Shown piece by piece: positions 62,271 to 64,000 of a stretch of DNA of 64,000 nucleotides. Below the pieces are notes generated by a model, which searched no databases, was not told where the DNA came from, and saw only the letters and a list, made by a program, of their open reading frames with translations. This stretch comes from Chalara sp. BL73 (lineage: Eukaryota; Ascomycota; Leotiomycetes; Helotiales). Made by a program: the position numbers and the translations under genes. Location of the stretch: positions 1,550,001-1,614,000 of the forward strand of contig CAKJVC010000012.1 of assembly GCA_918026815.1 (NCBI GenBank). Direction: 5' to 3'. Position 1 is the stretch's first letter; each line of letters begins with the position of its first letter.

Positions 62271-64000
62271 GGGAAGTGATCTAGTTTGCTCGGCTAAAGT
62301 ACGAAGTTCTATACAGCAGGATTTCTCTATTTCATTCCACCGTCTCCTCGCTTTCAATGACATCATATGTTGGACACTTCTGCGGGTTGTACTTCTCAGC
62401 GGTGAAGTGGCCCTCGCTCTTTTTGTGCTCACAATACCACATTGCTATATCCCGTACCTAAACGGCGCTCACGTATCTTCCAGCCCAGACATCTTTGGTG
62501 CTCCACCCCTTGCGAAAAAGCATATATAGAAGCGATCTTTATTTGGCGGCATATTAATCGGGTAGCAGAGAGTAGTGTGTAGGCTGCCAGGTATTGTTTA
62601 TCGCTCCTGGGAAGTCAGACACTAGTAGAACATTAAAGATGTAGAAGGTGACAAACAAGTCGCGTTAAAGCTGGGAATATGCAGGAACATAGTGAAATGT
62701 TAGTGGCTGGCATCTCCTGACCACCTAATATGCGCGCGGTTAACTCAGTTTCATTCGCAATAAGTGCAGGTCGGCGAAATGCTAACCACCTAGGATTGAT
62801 TGGCGCTAAACGACCGTACGATGATGTAGCACCCTAGAAGTCCCCATCTTTTACAAACAGCCTTCTTGTGCTCTGACCCTTTTGTCAAGAATCGAATGAT
62901 GGTACCCGGTAGGTAGGCGCGGCAGCCAGCTTCCGATTGTTTCCCGCGAAGAGAGGATGATGACTTCTTCCTTGAAAGTAGATGATTCATATTCATTTCC
63001 GGTATCCAGTGCTTCCTGTACCGGCTATCCTTTTCGAAGTCTTTGTTGAAATCTTTCCTAGTTTGATTCTTCCTGTCCTTGCGCTCGTTTTCGTTTTCGA
63101 TCCTTATCTCGAGAGGGGCAGTTAGATTCTGTGGAAACTTGACTTGAGTTAGCTTTGTAGCATAGCAGAATAAAAGTGACATGCCTCTTTGCCCGAGCGT
63201 TGCCGATTGTGGAGGTAATTGGGTGCTTTAGCTCATTATTCCTGTCTTCCGATACAGTTCGTTCCTGGTCGTCGTGTTTCTCTAGGCTTGCGCTCCTACG
63301 AGAAGGCAACCATGGTCGTCCCTTCTTAATACCTTGAGGTTGCTTCCCTATCAATAATCGGTCAAAGTAAGCAGCAACTGGGACGAATGACATACTTCGC
63401 CGGTTTGGCACTGGGGGTTGTCGCTAGACTTTTTGGTGTTTCGTTTTGTCGAATCAGATCTATAGCTTACCACTTGCTCTCCTTACGCGGCTCCTAAGAG
63501 CTGAGTCGTCATCATTCGTAATGACTTACGCACTCCTCTCGCATATAAGAAGAGATTGCTTCATATATGTAGAAAACTTCAAAGATCAATCAGTCGTTCA
63601 TTGCATACTTTATGAACTCCCTGAATCGATACAGCAGGAGAGCCATGCAAGCAACAGGAGGCAGAGTTTTATCAGAGACAAGCTGCACTAGTGGAGAGGT
63701 CCCGGAATTGGCGTGGTCCCTGGGCATTAGAATTCATGCGTGGGGGAGGTTACGCCAAGAGAGGACGGAGTGGTTTGCGTGATGGTGTGCTTATGAGTAC
63801 CCATGTATGGTTGGTGGCAAGTTGCAGAAGGATTTGGGTATACGACGGCTGACGTGATTCCTGCGTATCTCGAGACGGATGCAAAGGACATGATATCGCG
63901 GAAAGTTCGTTGTAGTAGTACTTAGCTCGCCCACTTCTCAGGTGTCCTCCGCGTGTAAGCTAATTCTTTGCCACACTCTACAAGCAGCAATACGCTCTAC
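62271..64000. other. Right-hand end of the window, no supported gene
   Basis: Minus-strand frames at 62790-63182 and 63058-63411 (the latter starting MPNRRSMSFVPVAAYFDRLL and ending in a basic tail, DKDRKRKRAQGQEESN) and a plus-strand frame at 63446-63691 show no recognisable domain. I cannot say whether any is real. Confidence 0.3.

Overview
The window looks like an accessory, transposon-rich region of a filamentous ascomycete (Pezizomycotina). Evidence: short introns of about 40-90 bp with GTA/GTG donors and CTNAC-type branch sites, HET-domain genes, fungal NLR-type genes (HeLo, PNP and NACHT-ankyrin architectures), and defective transposons whose stops sit mainly at former Trp (TGG to TAG) or Gln (CAA/CAG to TAA/TAG) codons, the kind of change RIP makes. 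I saw no tRNA, rRNA or CRISPR. All family assignments are by eye.

Layout. 1-395: start of an NLR-like gene on the minus strand, leaving the window. 1.5-12.4 kb: one Tad-like LINE broken into pieces by nested insertions, namely a MULE (with a solo LTR inside its transposase intron), a solo LTR that itself holds a full Ty3/gypsy chromovirus, and further solo LTRs, most with exact target-site duplications. 13.8-14.7 kb: a membrane-anchored methyltransferase. 16.2-18.4 kb: a HET gene. 19-23.8 kb: LINE debris, then a PNP-NACHT-ankyrin gene with a suspect splice acceptor and a frameshifted last repeat. 24.2-26.8 kb: a decayed phosphotransferase, a HET fragment and a complete HET gene. 27-34.4 kb: LTR/hAT debris, a frameshifted kinase, a multi-exon C2H2 gene and a decayed membrane protein. 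34.7-37.8 kb: an apparently intact MULE. 38.8-44.1 kb: the most unusual gene, a 16-exon SesB-like hydrolase fused to a row of ubiquitin-like domains, one of them close to true ubiquitin. 44.1-48.1 kb: a decayed MULE inserted in a MITE. 50.1-54.9 kb: a HeLo-NACHT-ankyrin-ZZ gene with about 16 nearly identical ankyrin repeats. 55.7-57.4 kb: an AT-rich MITE holding a solo LTR, and head-to-head LTRs. 57.7-60.4 kb: a seven-exon gene with the fungal ubiquitin-like ULD fold. 60.6-62.3 kb: LTR, LINE debris and an aminoglycoside-phosphotransferase-like pseudogene.

Together, the intact or nearly intact host genes are mostly those associated with fungal self/non-self recognition and regulated cell death (HET, HeLo/PNP NLRs, SesB-like hydrolase) plus two ubiquitin-fold proteins. 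They are embedded in transposons that have repeatedly inserted into one another. That setting would favour rapid gain, loss and repeat-number change; this is inference.
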